Shown piece by piece: positions 1 to 8,017 of a DNA stretch of 64,000 nucleotides. A model generated the notes under the pieces. That model was not told the origin of the DNA and searched no databases. It saw only the letters and a program-made list of their open reading frames with translations. The stretch is from positions 1-64,000 of the forward strand of contig CANQXF010000001.1 of assembly GCA_947627695.1 (NCBI GenBank). The letters run 5' to 3'. The position numbers and the translations under genes were made by a program. The DNA comes from an uncultured Ruminiclostridium sp. (lineage in GTDB: Bacteria > Bacillota > Clostridia > Oscillospirales > Ruminococcaceae). Position 1 is the first letter of the stretch, and every line of letters starts with the position of its first letter.

Positions 1-165
1 AATCATTATAACAGCAACAGCAGCAAGCCCTATATAATCGGAATAAGCATTGGAATGTACTGTGCAAAGGTTCCGCAGGATGCAGAGCTTAAAGAATGGC
101 TGGACAAAGCGGACGAAAATATGTACGCTGACAAAAAGAGTAAAAACAAAGTATTCAGAAAATAA
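1..165 (+). CDS. Diguanylate cyclase GGDEF domain, C-terminal end (partial)
   Basis: Only the last 54 codons lie in the window, in frame 1 from the first base, ending in TAA at 163-165. The residues IGISIGMY followed by LDKADENMYADKKSKNK match the end of a GGDEF domain, where a conserved SIGI strand is followed by the AD-x-x-MY-x-x-K helix. GGDEF proteins make cyclic di-GMP from two GTP. The GGDEF signature itself and any sensor domain lie upstream of the window, so activity cannot be judged. A terminator hairpin follows at once. Confidence 0.8.
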   Translation, partial: NHYNSNSSKPYIIGISIGMYCAKVPQDAELKEWLDKADENMYADKKSKNKVFRK

Positions 166-166
166 T

Positions 167-192
167 AAAACTGCGGCTTTAGCCGCAGTTTT
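167..192. terminator. Bidirectional rho-independent terminator
   Basis: Arms CTGCGGC and GCCGCAG with a TTTA loop are flanked by AAAA and TTTT. It serves the GGDEF gene on the plus strand and the radical SAM gene on the minus strand, whose stop codon overlaps the hairpin end. Confidence 0.85.
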
Positions 193-1129
193 ATTTATCT
201 GTATAATATTTTCCCTGATAAGAGTCGGTTTGAACTTGCAGCTTATCAATTGCACCGAGAACGGCGATCTTATTTTTACTCCACATAGGCGCTGTCAATT
301 TGGATTTATCGCCGTCACCTGTGATACGTTCAATTACCGTTTCAGGAGGAATATATTCAAGCTGTTTTACTGTAGCGCTCACATAATCGCTCATACTCAT
401 AGGAATATATTCACCGTTGTTATACATTTGATTTAGTTTTGTTCCCTTTATAACGTGAAGAAGTTGTATTTTTAATCCGTCAGGGCGCAGCCTCCCAAGC
501 TGATACGCTGTCCGGAGCATCATTTCTTCGTTTTCACCCGGCAGTCCGTTGATAATGTGAACGGTTGTTCTTATTCCCTTTTCTTTTAACAAATAATATC
601 CTTCCAAAAACTCCTTATAAGTATGTCCACGTCCTATTATTTCCGCCGTTTTATCATGTACCGTCTGTAAGCCAAGCTCAACGGAAAGCTCTGTTCGTGC
701 TGAAAGCTGTGACAGATAATCCAGTATTTCATCGGATAGACAGTCAGCCCTTGTAGCAATCGACAATGCAACAACATCTTTAAATTGCAAAACCGGCTCA
801 AATCTTTCCCTTAACACCTCAACAGGAGCGTAGGTGTTGGAATAAGACTGAAAATATGCGTTTATTCCGGCGTCCGGATGTTTTTCATGTATAAGCGCGA
901 TTTGGTGAGCAAGCTGCTCTGTTATTGGAATTTGATCGCTGTCAGTAAAATATCCGCTTCCGCCGTCGCAGTAAATACAGCCTCCCGTTCCTTTTGCCCC
1001 ATCAATATTAGGGCATGTAAAGCCTGCGTTTATGGGGGCTTTGTATACACGCTTGCCGAATTTTTGCATATTATAGTAATACAGCGTGTGATAGCGCTTG
1101 TTGTCTGATGAGTATTTAAAAATGTTCAG
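191..1129 (-). CDS. TIGR01212-type radical SAM protein (YtqA-like)
   Basis: The protein (about 312 residues) begins near SDNKRYHTLYYYNMQKFGKR and carries GFTCPNIDG...GGCIYCDGG, the CxxxxxxxxxCxxC arrangement of the YtqA/TIGR01212 radical SAM family. The reaction of this family is not firmly known to me. The open frame runs up to an ATG at 1201, but that stretch contains a perfect hairpin (1145-1171) and no ribosome site. A GGAGG at 1134-1138 sits about seven bases before an in-frame CTG at 1127-1129, and family members start at about this point, so I choose CTG. The next in-frame ATG would cut into the conserved N-terminus. It lies downstream of citrate synthase on the same strand, separated by the hairpin. 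Confidence 0.8.
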   Translation of the reverse strand: MNIFKYSSDNKRYHTLYYYNMQKFGKRVYKAPINAGFTCPNIDGAKGTGGCIYCDGGSGYFTDSDQIPITEQLAHQIALIHEKHPDAGINAYFQSYSNTYAPVEVLRERFEPVLQFKDVVALSIATRADCLSDEILDYLSQLSARTELSVELGLQTVHDKTAEIIGRGHTYKEFLEGYYLLKEKGIRTTVHIINGLPGENEEMMLRTAYQLGRLRPDGLKIQLLHVIKGTKLNQMYNNGEYIPMSMSDYVSATVKQLEYIPPETVIERITGDGDKSKLTAPMWSKNKIAVLGAIDKLQVQTDSYQGKYYTDK

Positions 1130-1144
1130 GCGTATTCCTCCAAA

Positions 1145-1171
1145 AGACCTCCTGTAATAAACGGGAGGTCT
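1145..1171 (-). terminator. Hairpin between citrate synthase and the radical SAM gene
   Basis: Arms AGACCTCC and GGAGGTCT close a short AT-rich loop. On the minus strand only four T follow before the GGAGG of the next gene; on the plus strand six T follow. It probably ends citrate synthase transcripts incompletely. The 3' arm contains AGGAGG, a decoy or competing ribosome site. Confidence 0.6.
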
Positions 1172-1222
1172 GTTTTTTGATATTATAACAAAAATTTCCA
1201 ATTAATTTTTCATCAAAATGTT

Positions 1223-2587
1223 TTATCGTTTATCCAATTCAACATATTCAGAATGCTTGATAACATTTTTATAGGCTGGTCTGATGATCTTACTGTTGTT
1301 TATAAGCTCTTCTATTCTATGGGCGCACCAGCCGCTTACCCTTGAAATAGCGAAAATCGGAGTGAAAAGCTCTTTTGGCAGACCAAGCATTTTATATACA
1401 AATCCGCTGTAAAAGTCGATGTTTGCACTTATAGGCTTATAGGTTTTTCTCTTTTCATTTATTACTTCAGGAGCAAGTCTTTCTACTCTCTTGTAAAGTT
1501 CAAGCTCTTCCTCTCGTCCCTTTTCCGACGCAAGCTGTTCAACGTATTTTTTGAATATTTTAGTTCTTGGGTCAGAAACGGAATATACGGCATGCCCTAC
1601 ACCATAAATCAATCCTGCATGGTCAAATGCTTTTTTATCAAGAAGGTCATTCAAATATTGGGAAACCTCGCTGTCGCTGCCCCAGTCCTTTACATTGACC
1701 TTCATATCTTCAAACATTTCCGCTGTTTTTATATTAGCACCTCCGTGTCTTGGTCCTTTTAATGAACCTAAAGCGGCGGCTATCGTTGAATATGTGTCTG
1801 TTCCTGACGAGGTGACGACTCTGGTCGTAAAGGTAGAGTTATTTCCTCCTCCGTGATCAGCATGTATTGCCAGAGCTATATCAAGAACCTGCGCCTCAAG
1901 TTCGGTAAATGAATGATCAGGACGGAGCATATAAAGAATATTTTGCGCTGTGGAAAGTTCAGGGTCAGGAGCATGGATGAACAAACTCTGCTCCTCATAA
2001 TAATGCTGATAAGCCTGATAGCTGTAAACCGCTATTCTTGGAAATCTTGCTATCATTTGTAGTGATTGGCGCATTATAACGTCTATATCCATTGAATCAG
2101 CCTGATCGTCATATGTATAGAGAGTCAAAATACTTCTTGCAAGTGAATTCATTATATTGCGGCTGGGAGCTCTTAATATAACGTCACGAGTGAAACTGGT
2201 GGGAAGATCACGATAATATACCAAATCGCTTTTAAAGTTATCAAGCTGCTGTTTGTCAGGCAGTTTTCCGAACAATAAGAGATATGCCACTTCTTCATAT
2301 CCGAAACGATTATCCTTAACAAATCCGTTGACAATTTCTTCAATATCTATTCCATGATAGTATAGCTTTCCTTCACAAGGGATTATATCGCCGTCGTCTA
2401 TTGTGTAGGATTTTACTTCTGCTATTTTTGTAAGTCCTGTAAGCACACCTTTTCCGTTTATATCACGAAGTCCCCTTTTGACCTGATATTTATCATATAA
2501 CGTCGGGTCAATAGAGTAGTTGTCCATGCAAATTTTAGCATATTCCGCTATTCTCTCGTTGTTTGCAGAATAATCGTTTCCTTTCAT
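1223..2587 (-). CDS. gltA: Citrate synthase
   Basis: Condenses acetyl-CoA and oxaloacetate to citrate (454 residues). The central stretch HADHGGGNNSTFTTRVV, then SLKGPRHGGAN and later GVGHAVYSVSDPR are the family's active-site segments, with the catalytic histidines of the HGGAN-type and GHAVY segments. The C-terminal ISRVSGWCAHRIEE is also typical. Start: the open frame extends to 2758, but the ATG at 2587 has AAGGAG about nine bases upstream and gives the usual N-terminus of clostridial enzymes. The extra upstream codons overlap the divergent thioesterase gene. In an anaerobe it likely feeds glutamate synthesis through a partial TCA branch. A 2-methylcitrate synthase activity cannot be excluded. 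Confidence 0.9.
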   Translation of the reverse strand: MKGNDYSANNERIAEYAKICMDNYSIDPTLYDKYQVKRGLRDINGKGVLTGLTKIAEVKSYTIDDGDIIPCEGKLYYHGIDIEEIVNGFVKDNRFGYEEVAYLLLFGKLPDKQQLDNFKSDLVYYRDLPTSFTRDVILRAPSRNIMNSLARSILTLYTYDDQADSMDIDVIMRQSLQMIARFPRIAVYSYQAYQHYYEEQSLFIHAPDPELSTAQNILYMLRPDHSFTELEAQVLDIALAIHADHGGGNNSTFTTRVVTSSGTDTYSTIAAALGSLKGPRHGGANIKTAEMFEDMKVNVKDWGSDSEVSQYLNDLLDKKAFDHAGLIYGVGHAVYSVSDPRTKIFKKYVEQLASEKGREEELELYKRVERLAPEVINEKRKTYKPISANIDFYSGFVYKMLGLPKELFTPIFAISRVSGWCAHRIEELINNSKIIRPAYKNVIKHSEYVELDKR

Positions 2588-2689
2588 ACAGCATTTTCTC
2601 CTTAAAATAAAATAATTAAACAATATTGAAAAGATAAAAATAATGTGATAAAATAATATATTGAGATCATTACTGAACGGAGGGTGTTT

Positions 2690-3124
2690 ATGGTGCTGAA
2701 ACCTTTTTACAGACGCACACTTTACTATGAAACAGATAAAATGGGGATAGTTCACCACTCAAACTATCTCAGGTGGCTTGAAGAAGCACGCCTTGACTTT
2801 TTGGAACAGGTTGGATTCCCATATGACGAAATGGAAAAGGACGGGATAATGATACCTGTGCTTTCATCTATGTGTCAATACAAGCACGCTGTTCGGTTTA
2901 ATGAAACGGTGTGTATAAAAATGCATTTAGAGGAATTTAACGGACTTAAATTCAGAATATCATATATTGTTACCGACAAGGACACTGACGAAATTCGTCT
3001 TATAGCTGAAACCGCCCACTTTTTTGTTGACAATAACCTTAAGCCGATAAGGATAAAGAAAATAAAGCCTGATATATATGATTGCTTTAACAGCGCAGTA
3101 GGCAAAGATTTGTATAATGAATAA
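2690..3124 (+). CDS. Acyl-CoA thioesterase, 4HBT/YbgC hotdog family
   Basis: A 144-residue single hotdog domain. YYETDKMGIVHHSNYLRWLEEARLDFL near the N-terminus is the classic 4HBT/YbgC signature with the catalytic aspartate in the TDKMG...HHSNY segment. It should hydrolyse acyl-CoA thioesters in the cytoplasm; the substrate is unknown. The first possible start is GTG 2684, but GGAGG at 2679-2683 overlaps it and sits six bases before ATG 2690, which I choose. It is divergent from citrate synthase, which starts about 100 bp away. Confidence 0.87.
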   Translation: MVLKPFYRRTLYYETDKMGIVHHSNYLRWLEEARLDFLEQVGFPYDEMEKDGIMIPVLSSMCQYKHAVRFNETVCIKMHLEEFNGLKFRISYIVTDKDTDEIRLIAETAHFFVDNNLKPIRIKKIKPDIYDCFNSAVGKDLYNE

Positions 3125-3131
3125 AAATATT

Positions 3132-3177
3132 GAAAAAGCAGACGTGCGAAAGCATAAGCGCCGCTGCCTGCTTTTTC
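3132..3177. terminator. Bidirectional terminator between thioesterase and ackA
   Basis: Arms GAAAAAGCAG and CTGCTTTTTC enclose a structured 26-base loop. It separates two convergent genes and has A and T tracts on both sides. Confidence 0.8.
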
Positions 3178-3202
3178 ATATAATATTTATTTCAGATTTT
3201 CA

Positions 3203-4402
3203 TTAAAGACCGCAAATCTCTTTAGTATCTCTTGCTATCAGCAGTTCTTCATTGGTAGGAACTACCCATACTTCAACCTTGCTGTCGGGAGCAGATATTT
3301 TTGTAAGAACTCCCTTAATGCCTGCATTGACCTCATCGTCAAGCTTTATGCCGAGATATTCCATATTGTGGCAAACGTCTGCACGAACAGCAGGGGCATT
3401 TTCGCCGATTCCGCCTGTAAATATAACGGCGTCAAGACCGTTCATTATTGCGGCGTATGAACCGATATATTTCTTTATGCCGTATCTGAGGATATCACCT
3501 GCGAGCTGAGCACGTTTGTTCCCTTCTGCCGCTGCGGCTTCAATATCACGGTTGTCGCTTGATACTCCGCTGATACCAAGGAAGCCTGATTTCTTGTTAA
3601 GATATTCGCTCATTTCAGATGCGTCAAGCCCCAGCTTTTTCTGAACGAAGGTCACTGCCGAAGGGTCAACTGCTCCGCTCCTGGTACCCATTATAATACC
3701 GTCAAGAGGAGTAAAGCCCATTGATGTATCTACGGATTTTCCGCCGTCGATAGCGGTTATGGAAGAACCGTTTCCAAGGTGGCAGGAAACTATCTTCAAA
3801 TCTTCTACGTTCTTCCCCATTGCCTCAGCAAGCGCTCTTGAAACAAAACGGTGAGATGTTCCGTGGAAGCCGTATTTTCTTACGTGGAATTTTTCATAAC
3901 ATTCATAAGGCAAACCGAACATATATGCTTTTTCGGGCATTGTCTGGTGGAATGCGGTATCAAATACTACTACCTGAGGTACGTTTGCAGGGATAACCTT
4001 CTTGCAGGCTCTGAGAGCCAGTGCGTGAGGATGATTGTGAACAGGAGCAAGCTCGGCAAGCGCATCTATCTGATCGATAACTTCATCTGTTACCATAGTG
4101 GCTTTGTTGAATATTTCTGCGCCCTGCACTATTCTGTGTCCTACCGCTGAAATTTCGTCCATACTCTTGATAACGGCCGCGTCGCCGGTGGTAAGAACTT
4201 CAACTACTTTTTCAAACGCCTCGGTGTGGGTGGGGAAAGGACAGTCTGCGCTGACCTGACGGCCGTCAAATGCTTTGTGGGTGATATGCCCGTCCATTCC
4301 TATTCTTTCGCAGTTTCCTTTTGCAATTACGCTTTCATCGTCCATATCTATAAGCTGATATTTCAAAGATGAGCTTCCTGCGTTGATGACCAAAATTTTC
4401 AT
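3203..4402 (-). CDS. ackA: Acetate kinase
   Basis: Interconverts acetyl phosphate + ADP and acetate + ATP (399 residues, the usual length). NAGSSSLKYQLID at the N-terminus, GHRIVQG, HNHPHAL, HLGNGSSITAI, GTRSGAVDPS and FTGGIGENAPAVR are the successive family motifs of the ASKHA fold. The start ATG has AAGGAT upstream. No pta is in the window; the phosphotransacylase partner is probably the PduL homologue near 43.4 kb. It is divergent from tmcAL, whose product uses acetate, a pairing that makes metabolic sense. Confidence 0.97.
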   Translation of the reverse strand: MKILVINAGSSSLKYQLIDMDDESVIAKGNCERIGMDGHITHKAFDGRQVSADCPFPTHTEAFEKVVEVLTTGDAAVIKSMDEISAVGHRIVQGAEIFNKATMVTDEVIDQIDALAELAPVHNHPHALALRACKKVIPANVPQVVVFDTAFHQTMPEKAYMFGLPYECYEKFHVRKYGFHGTSHRFVSRALAEAMGKNVEDLKIVSCHLGNGSSITAIDGGKSVDTSMGFTPLDGIIMGTRSGAVDPSAVTFVQKKLGLDASEMSEYLNKKSGFLGISGVSSDNRDIEAAAAEGNKRAQLAGDILRYGIKKYIGSYAAIMNGLDAVIFTGGIGENAPAVRADVCHNMEYLGIKLDDEVNAGIKGVLTKISAPDSKVEVWVVPTNEELLIARDTKEICGL

Positions 4403-4508
4403 ATTGCTTTATCCTTTCATAAATAAATCATAATCTTTACTTATTTTATAACATATTTTAAAAAAAATCAAGTGTTTTTTATCATATAATACAAAACGGA
4501 GGAGAGAA

Positions 4509-5672
4509 ATGAAGGTTTGCGGCATAATAGCTGAATATAATCCCTTTCACAATGGGCATAAATATCATATTTCAAAGACAAAGGAACTGTATGGAGCCAC
4601 GCATATTATAGCGGTGATGAGCGGGAATTTTACTCAGCGGGGAGATTTGGCTATAATTGATAAGTACAAAAGGGCGGAAACAGCTTTAAAAAACGGCGTT
4701 GACCTTGTTATAGAGCTTCCTGTTCAGTATTCTCTTGCAAGCGCAGAACAATTTGCTTATGGAGCGGTTTATTTGATGGATAAGTTAGGTTGCGTTGATT
4801 TAATCAGCTTTGGAAGCGAATGTGGAGATATTGAATTATTGCAGACCACCGCAAAAGCTGTAAGGCAATACAGACAGAGCGATGAAGTAACAAAGCTTAT
4901 GGACAGCGGATATACTTATCCTTCGGCACTTCAAAAAATTATTTCTAAGAAATATTCCGCAGAAATTGCAGACGTTCTTGATTTGCCCAACAATATCCTT
5001 GCGATAGAATATATCAATGCCGCTGAAAAGATAAATTCCAATATTAAAGCCATTACTGTTCAGCGCAAAGCAGCATTACATGACAGTGAAACAAATGAAA
5101 AATCGGATATTTTAAGCGCACTTCAGATAAGGAATATGATATATGAAAACAAGGATATTTCAGCGTTTGCGCCTTATTGTGACTTGTCAAACACCGCTTC
5201 TCTTTCAAATATAGAGGTCGCAGTTTTATCCAGGCTGAGGTCTATGACAAAGGAAGAGATAGAAAAAACGCCTAACGTCCTTATGGGACTTGAAAACAGA
5301 ATACATGATGCTGTCCGTGAAGCGACGAGCCTTGATGAATTATTTGAAATGATAAAAACAAAGCGCTATACCCTTTCCAGAATAAGAAGAATAGTTTTAT
5401 CAGCTTTTTTGGGAATTACAAAAAATGACTTGAAAATTCCTCCGTCATATGTTAAAATTTTAGGTATGAATAGCAAGGGAAAGGAAATTTTATCGCATTC
5501 ACAATGCATTTTGCCGATAAACACTTCCCTTTCCCACCTTGAAAAAACAAGTCCTGCCGCAAAAAGACAAGCGGAGATCGAAGCATGTTGCGACGACCAG
5601 TATGCTCTTGCATTGGATAAGAGGCAAAAATGCGGCTTGAGCTATACGTCTAAGCCTGTAATTTTAAAATGA
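4509..5672 (+). CDS. tmcAL: tRNA(Met) cytidine acetate ligase TmcAL
   Basis: 387 residues beginning MKVCGIIAEYNPFHNGHKYH. The HNGH at residues 14-17 is the nucleotidyltransferase HxGH motif, and AVMSGNFTQRGDLAIIDKYKRAETAL is characteristic of the YlbM/TmcAL family. In Bacillus subtilis this enzyme makes N4-acetylcytidine at the wobble position of elongator tRNA-Met from acetate and ATP. It has a strong GGAGGAG ribosome site. Four plus-strand genes follow closely. Acetate for the reaction could come from the AckA product encoded divergently 106 bp away (inference). Confidence 0.92.
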   Translation: MKVCGIIAEYNPFHNGHKYHISKTKELYGATHIIAVMSGNFTQRGDLAIIDKYKRAETALKNGVDLVIELPVQYSLASAEQFAYGAVYLMDKLGCVDLISFGSECGDIELLQTTAKAVRQYRQSDEVTKLMDSGYTYPSALQKIISKKYSAEIADVLDLPNNILAIEYINAAEKINSNIKAITVQRKAALHDSETNEKSDILSALQIRNMIYENKDISAFAPYCDLSNTASLSNIEVAVLSRLRSMTKEEIEKTPNVLMGLENRIHDAVREATSLDELFEMIKTKRYTLSRIRRIVLSAFLGITKNDLKIPPSYVKILGMNSKGKEILSHSQCILPINTSLSHLEKTSPAAKRQAEIEACCDDQYALALDKRQKCGLSYTSKPVILK

Positions 5673-5691
5673 TAAGAAAGGAAAATTAAAA

Positions 5692-6624
5692 ATGAGCGTT
5701 GAATTTTCGGAAATAAGCTATAAAAACTTCGGAAAATGCATACAAATGAAGAATGAAACGGCTACTGTTATTGTTACGGTAGACGTGGGTCCTCGTGTGA
5801 TTTATTATGGACTTAACGGAAAACAAAACATTTTCCGTGAGGACATAAACCGTGACAGCTTTAACGATAAGCAGCAACTCCATGATTTCTTTGAAACAGA
5901 TGAAAACTGGTACATATACGGCGGTCACCGCCTTTGGAGCAGTCCTGAGAGCTATCCCGAAAGCTATACTCCCGACAATCACCCTGTTCCCTATGAAATA
6001 TCGGGCAATTCTATCAAGTTAATGCCAGAAGACAGAGAAAAGGTGGGCGAACGTCATATTATGACCGTTACGTTAGACGAAACAGGCTCAAACGTTACTG
6101 TAAATCATATAATAAAAAATATTGCCGATTATGAAATAAAATTAGCGCCCTGGTGTCTTACCGTAGCGGAAAAAGGCGGTGTTGAGATAGTTCCTCAATG
6201 TACGAAAGATACAGGACTTCTTTCTAACAGAAGAATGGTTTTCTGGGCATATTCTGATGTGAGAGATCCGAGATTTTTCGCTTGCGATAAATATATCACA
6301 CTTGCTCAGACCGATAAGGAAGAGGCATTTAAAATCGGTATCAACAACGAGGACGGCTGGGGAGCATATCTTAACAACGGACAGCTTTTTATCAAGCGTT
6401 TTGATTTTGACCCTTTGGGCGAATATCCCGATTATTCCGTAAATTATGAAACCTATACAAATCAGTATATAATGGAAATAGAATCGCTTGGCACGCTTGA
6501 AGTGCTTAAACCGGGCAAGTATACCGAATATAACGAGTACTGGGAAGTAAGAGAATGTGACGATACATTTGACAGATGCGATCCCGAAAGCATTGACGTA
6601 TTGGTAAAAAAACATATACTTTAA
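5692..6624 (+). CDS. DUF4380-type protein, sugar-mutarotase-like fold
   Basis: 310 residues with VDVGPRVIYYGLNGKQNIF near the N-terminus and GGHRLWSSPESYPESYTPDN around residue 75. These match the DUF4380 family, which I associate with an aldose-epimerase-like beta-sandwich; the function is unknown. No signal peptide or membrane segment is visible, so it is probably cytoplasmic. It starts 19 bases after tmcAL, has AAGGAAA upstream, and precedes the MurL-like gene. A role with amino sugars or wall precursors is possible from context only. Confidence 0.65.
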   Translation: MSVEFSEISYKNFGKCIQMKNETATVIVTVDVGPRVIYYGLNGKQNIFREDINRDSFNDKQQLHDFFETDENWYIYGGHRLWSSPESYPESYTPDNHPVPYEISGNSIKLMPEDREKVGERHIMTVTLDETGSNVTVNHIIKNIADYEIKLAPWCLTVAEKGGVEIVPQCTKDTGLLSNRRMVFWAYSDVRDPRFFACDKYITLAQTDKEEAFKIGINNEDGWGAYLNNGQLFIKRFDFDPLGEYPDYSVNYETYTNQYIMEIESLGTLEVLKPGKYTEYNEYWEVRECDDTFDRCDPESIDVLVKKHIL

Positions 6625-6630
6625 TATACA

Positions 6631-6652
6631 GGGCGGTTCTTTCGAGCCGCCC
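6631..6652 (+). promoter_or_regulatory. GC-rich hairpin between DUF4380 gene and murL
   Basis: Arms GGGCGGTTC and GAGCCGCCC pair over nine positions (one T-G wobble) around TTTC. No T tract follows on the plus strand, so it is not a normal terminator. It lies just upstream of the murL ribosome site and could partition expression within the operon or protect an mRNA end. Confidence 0.5.
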
Positions 6653-6677
6653 AAAACCATAGAAAGGATATTCTTTT

Positions 6678-8015
6678 ATGGGAAAATTTGAACAGCTCAG
6701 AGAAAAGCATAAGGAATTTATATATGAAAGCTATGAAGTCAAAGATGACAGCTTTATATTTCATTTTAGGATAGATGAATATGAGTTTGCTCCCTGCTGG
6801 AGCTTTGCTCCTGAGCTTATCAAAAATGTAAAAGATAGTCAGCTATTAGATTATGCGGTTTTTTCACTGGGTATGGCGGAGCTGGTCAGCTATTGGAAAT
6901 GTGCTTGTCCGCCTGTTGTAAAAATCAATTGCGGCAGTTTGACCGACGAACAGATAAAATGGTGGAAAAAGCTGTACTTTAACGGGCTTGGCGAATTTTT
7001 TTACAAAAACGGCATAAAAACCGATGTTGACAGCTTTATGACGATAATTCCCTGCTCAAATAATGAAAAAATATTTTCATCATCATACGAGGGAAAAGGT
7101 TTTCTCATTCCTGTGGGCGGAGGAAAGGACAGTGTTGTAACGCTTGAATTGCTGAGCAAATATAAAAATCAAAATTCCTGCTATATAATAAATCCGAGAG
7201 GCGCTACCTTAAACTGCGCTCATACTGCGGGATATGCTGATAATCAAATAATCGGTGTAAAACGCACTATTGACAAGCAGCTTTTAGAGCTTAACGCCGC
7301 AGGCTATTTGAACGGTCATACGCCTCTGTCTGCCGTTATCGCCTTTTCTTCGTGGATATTTGCTTATTGTAGCGGTAAAAAATATATTGCCCTTTCCAAT
7401 GAAAGCAGTGCGAATGAATCCAATGTTGCAGGTACGTCAATAAATCATCAGTACAGCAAAAGCACGGAATTTGAGAGCGATTTTCGTTATTATACAAAAA
7501 AGTTTTACGGAAATTATCCTGAATATTTCAGTATGCTGAGACCATGGAGCGAATGGCAGATAACTAAAAAATTCGTTCAGTACCCCAAGTACTTCCCTGT
7601 TTTTCAAAGCTGTAATTTGGGCTCAAAAACAGATACCTGGTGCGCAAACTGCGCAAAATGCCTTTATGTTTATATTATGCTGGCGGCGTTTTTGACTGAT
7701 GAACAGCTTGTGAGTATTTTTGGCAAAAATATGCTGAATTATGAGGAATACCGAGATCTGTTCAACGGTTTGGTATATCAGGATTACGACAAACCTTTCG
7801 AATGTGTAGGCACTAAAAAAGAAATAAATTTTGCGCTTTATACAGCGGCAAAAAAGAGGAAATTTGAGAACTTGCCTCTTTTATTAAAGGAACATTTTGA
7901 AAATCAAGATGCGATTACGGAACCCGAAACTCTTGATGATTTCTTTGATGAAAATAATTTTGTTCCCGATAAATTTATAAATTTGCTTACCGAAGTTGAT
8001 TTTGAAAGGCTTTAA
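6678..8015 (+). CDS. murL: MurL-like UDP-MurNAc-L-Ala-L-Glu epimerase (PP-loop protein)
   Basis: 445 residues with no known standard murein gene motif, but with GGGKDS at 147-152, an ATP-binding PP-loop, and a CANCAKC cluster (Cys322, 325, 328) that could hold a metal. Known MurL enzymes, first described in Xanthomonas, need ATP and Mg2+ and convert the terminal L-Glu of UDP-MurNAc-L-Ala-L-Glu to D-Glu. They are encoded beside a MurD paralogue that adds L-Glu. Here the next gene is exactly such a Mur ligase, starting two bases after this stop. The call rests on PP-loop, size and this pairing; identity with MurL is inference. A generic ATP-dependent PP-loop enzyme is the alternative. Confidence 0.72.
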   Translation: MGKFEQLREKHKEFIYESYEVKDDSFIFHFRIDEYEFAPCWSFAPELIKNVKDSQLLDYAVFSLGMAELVSYWKCACPPVVKINCGSLTDEQIKWWKKLYFNGLGEFFYKNGIKTDVDSFMTIIPCSNNEKIFSSSYEGKGFLIPVGGGKDSVVTLELLSKYKNQNSCYIINPRGATLNCAHTAGYADNQIIGVKRTIDKQLLELNAAGYLNGHTPLSAVIAFSSWIFAYCSGKKYIALSNESSANESNVAGTSINHQYSKSTEFESDFRYYTKKFYGNYPEYFSMLRPWSEWQITKKFVQYPKYFPVFQSCNLGSKTDTWCANCAKCLYVYIMLAAFLTDEQLVSIFGKNMLNYEEYRDLFNGLVYQDYDKPFECVGTKKEINFALYTAAKKRKFENLPLLLKEHFENQDAITEPETLDDFFDENNFVPDKFINLLTEVDFERL

Positions 8016-8017
8016 CT

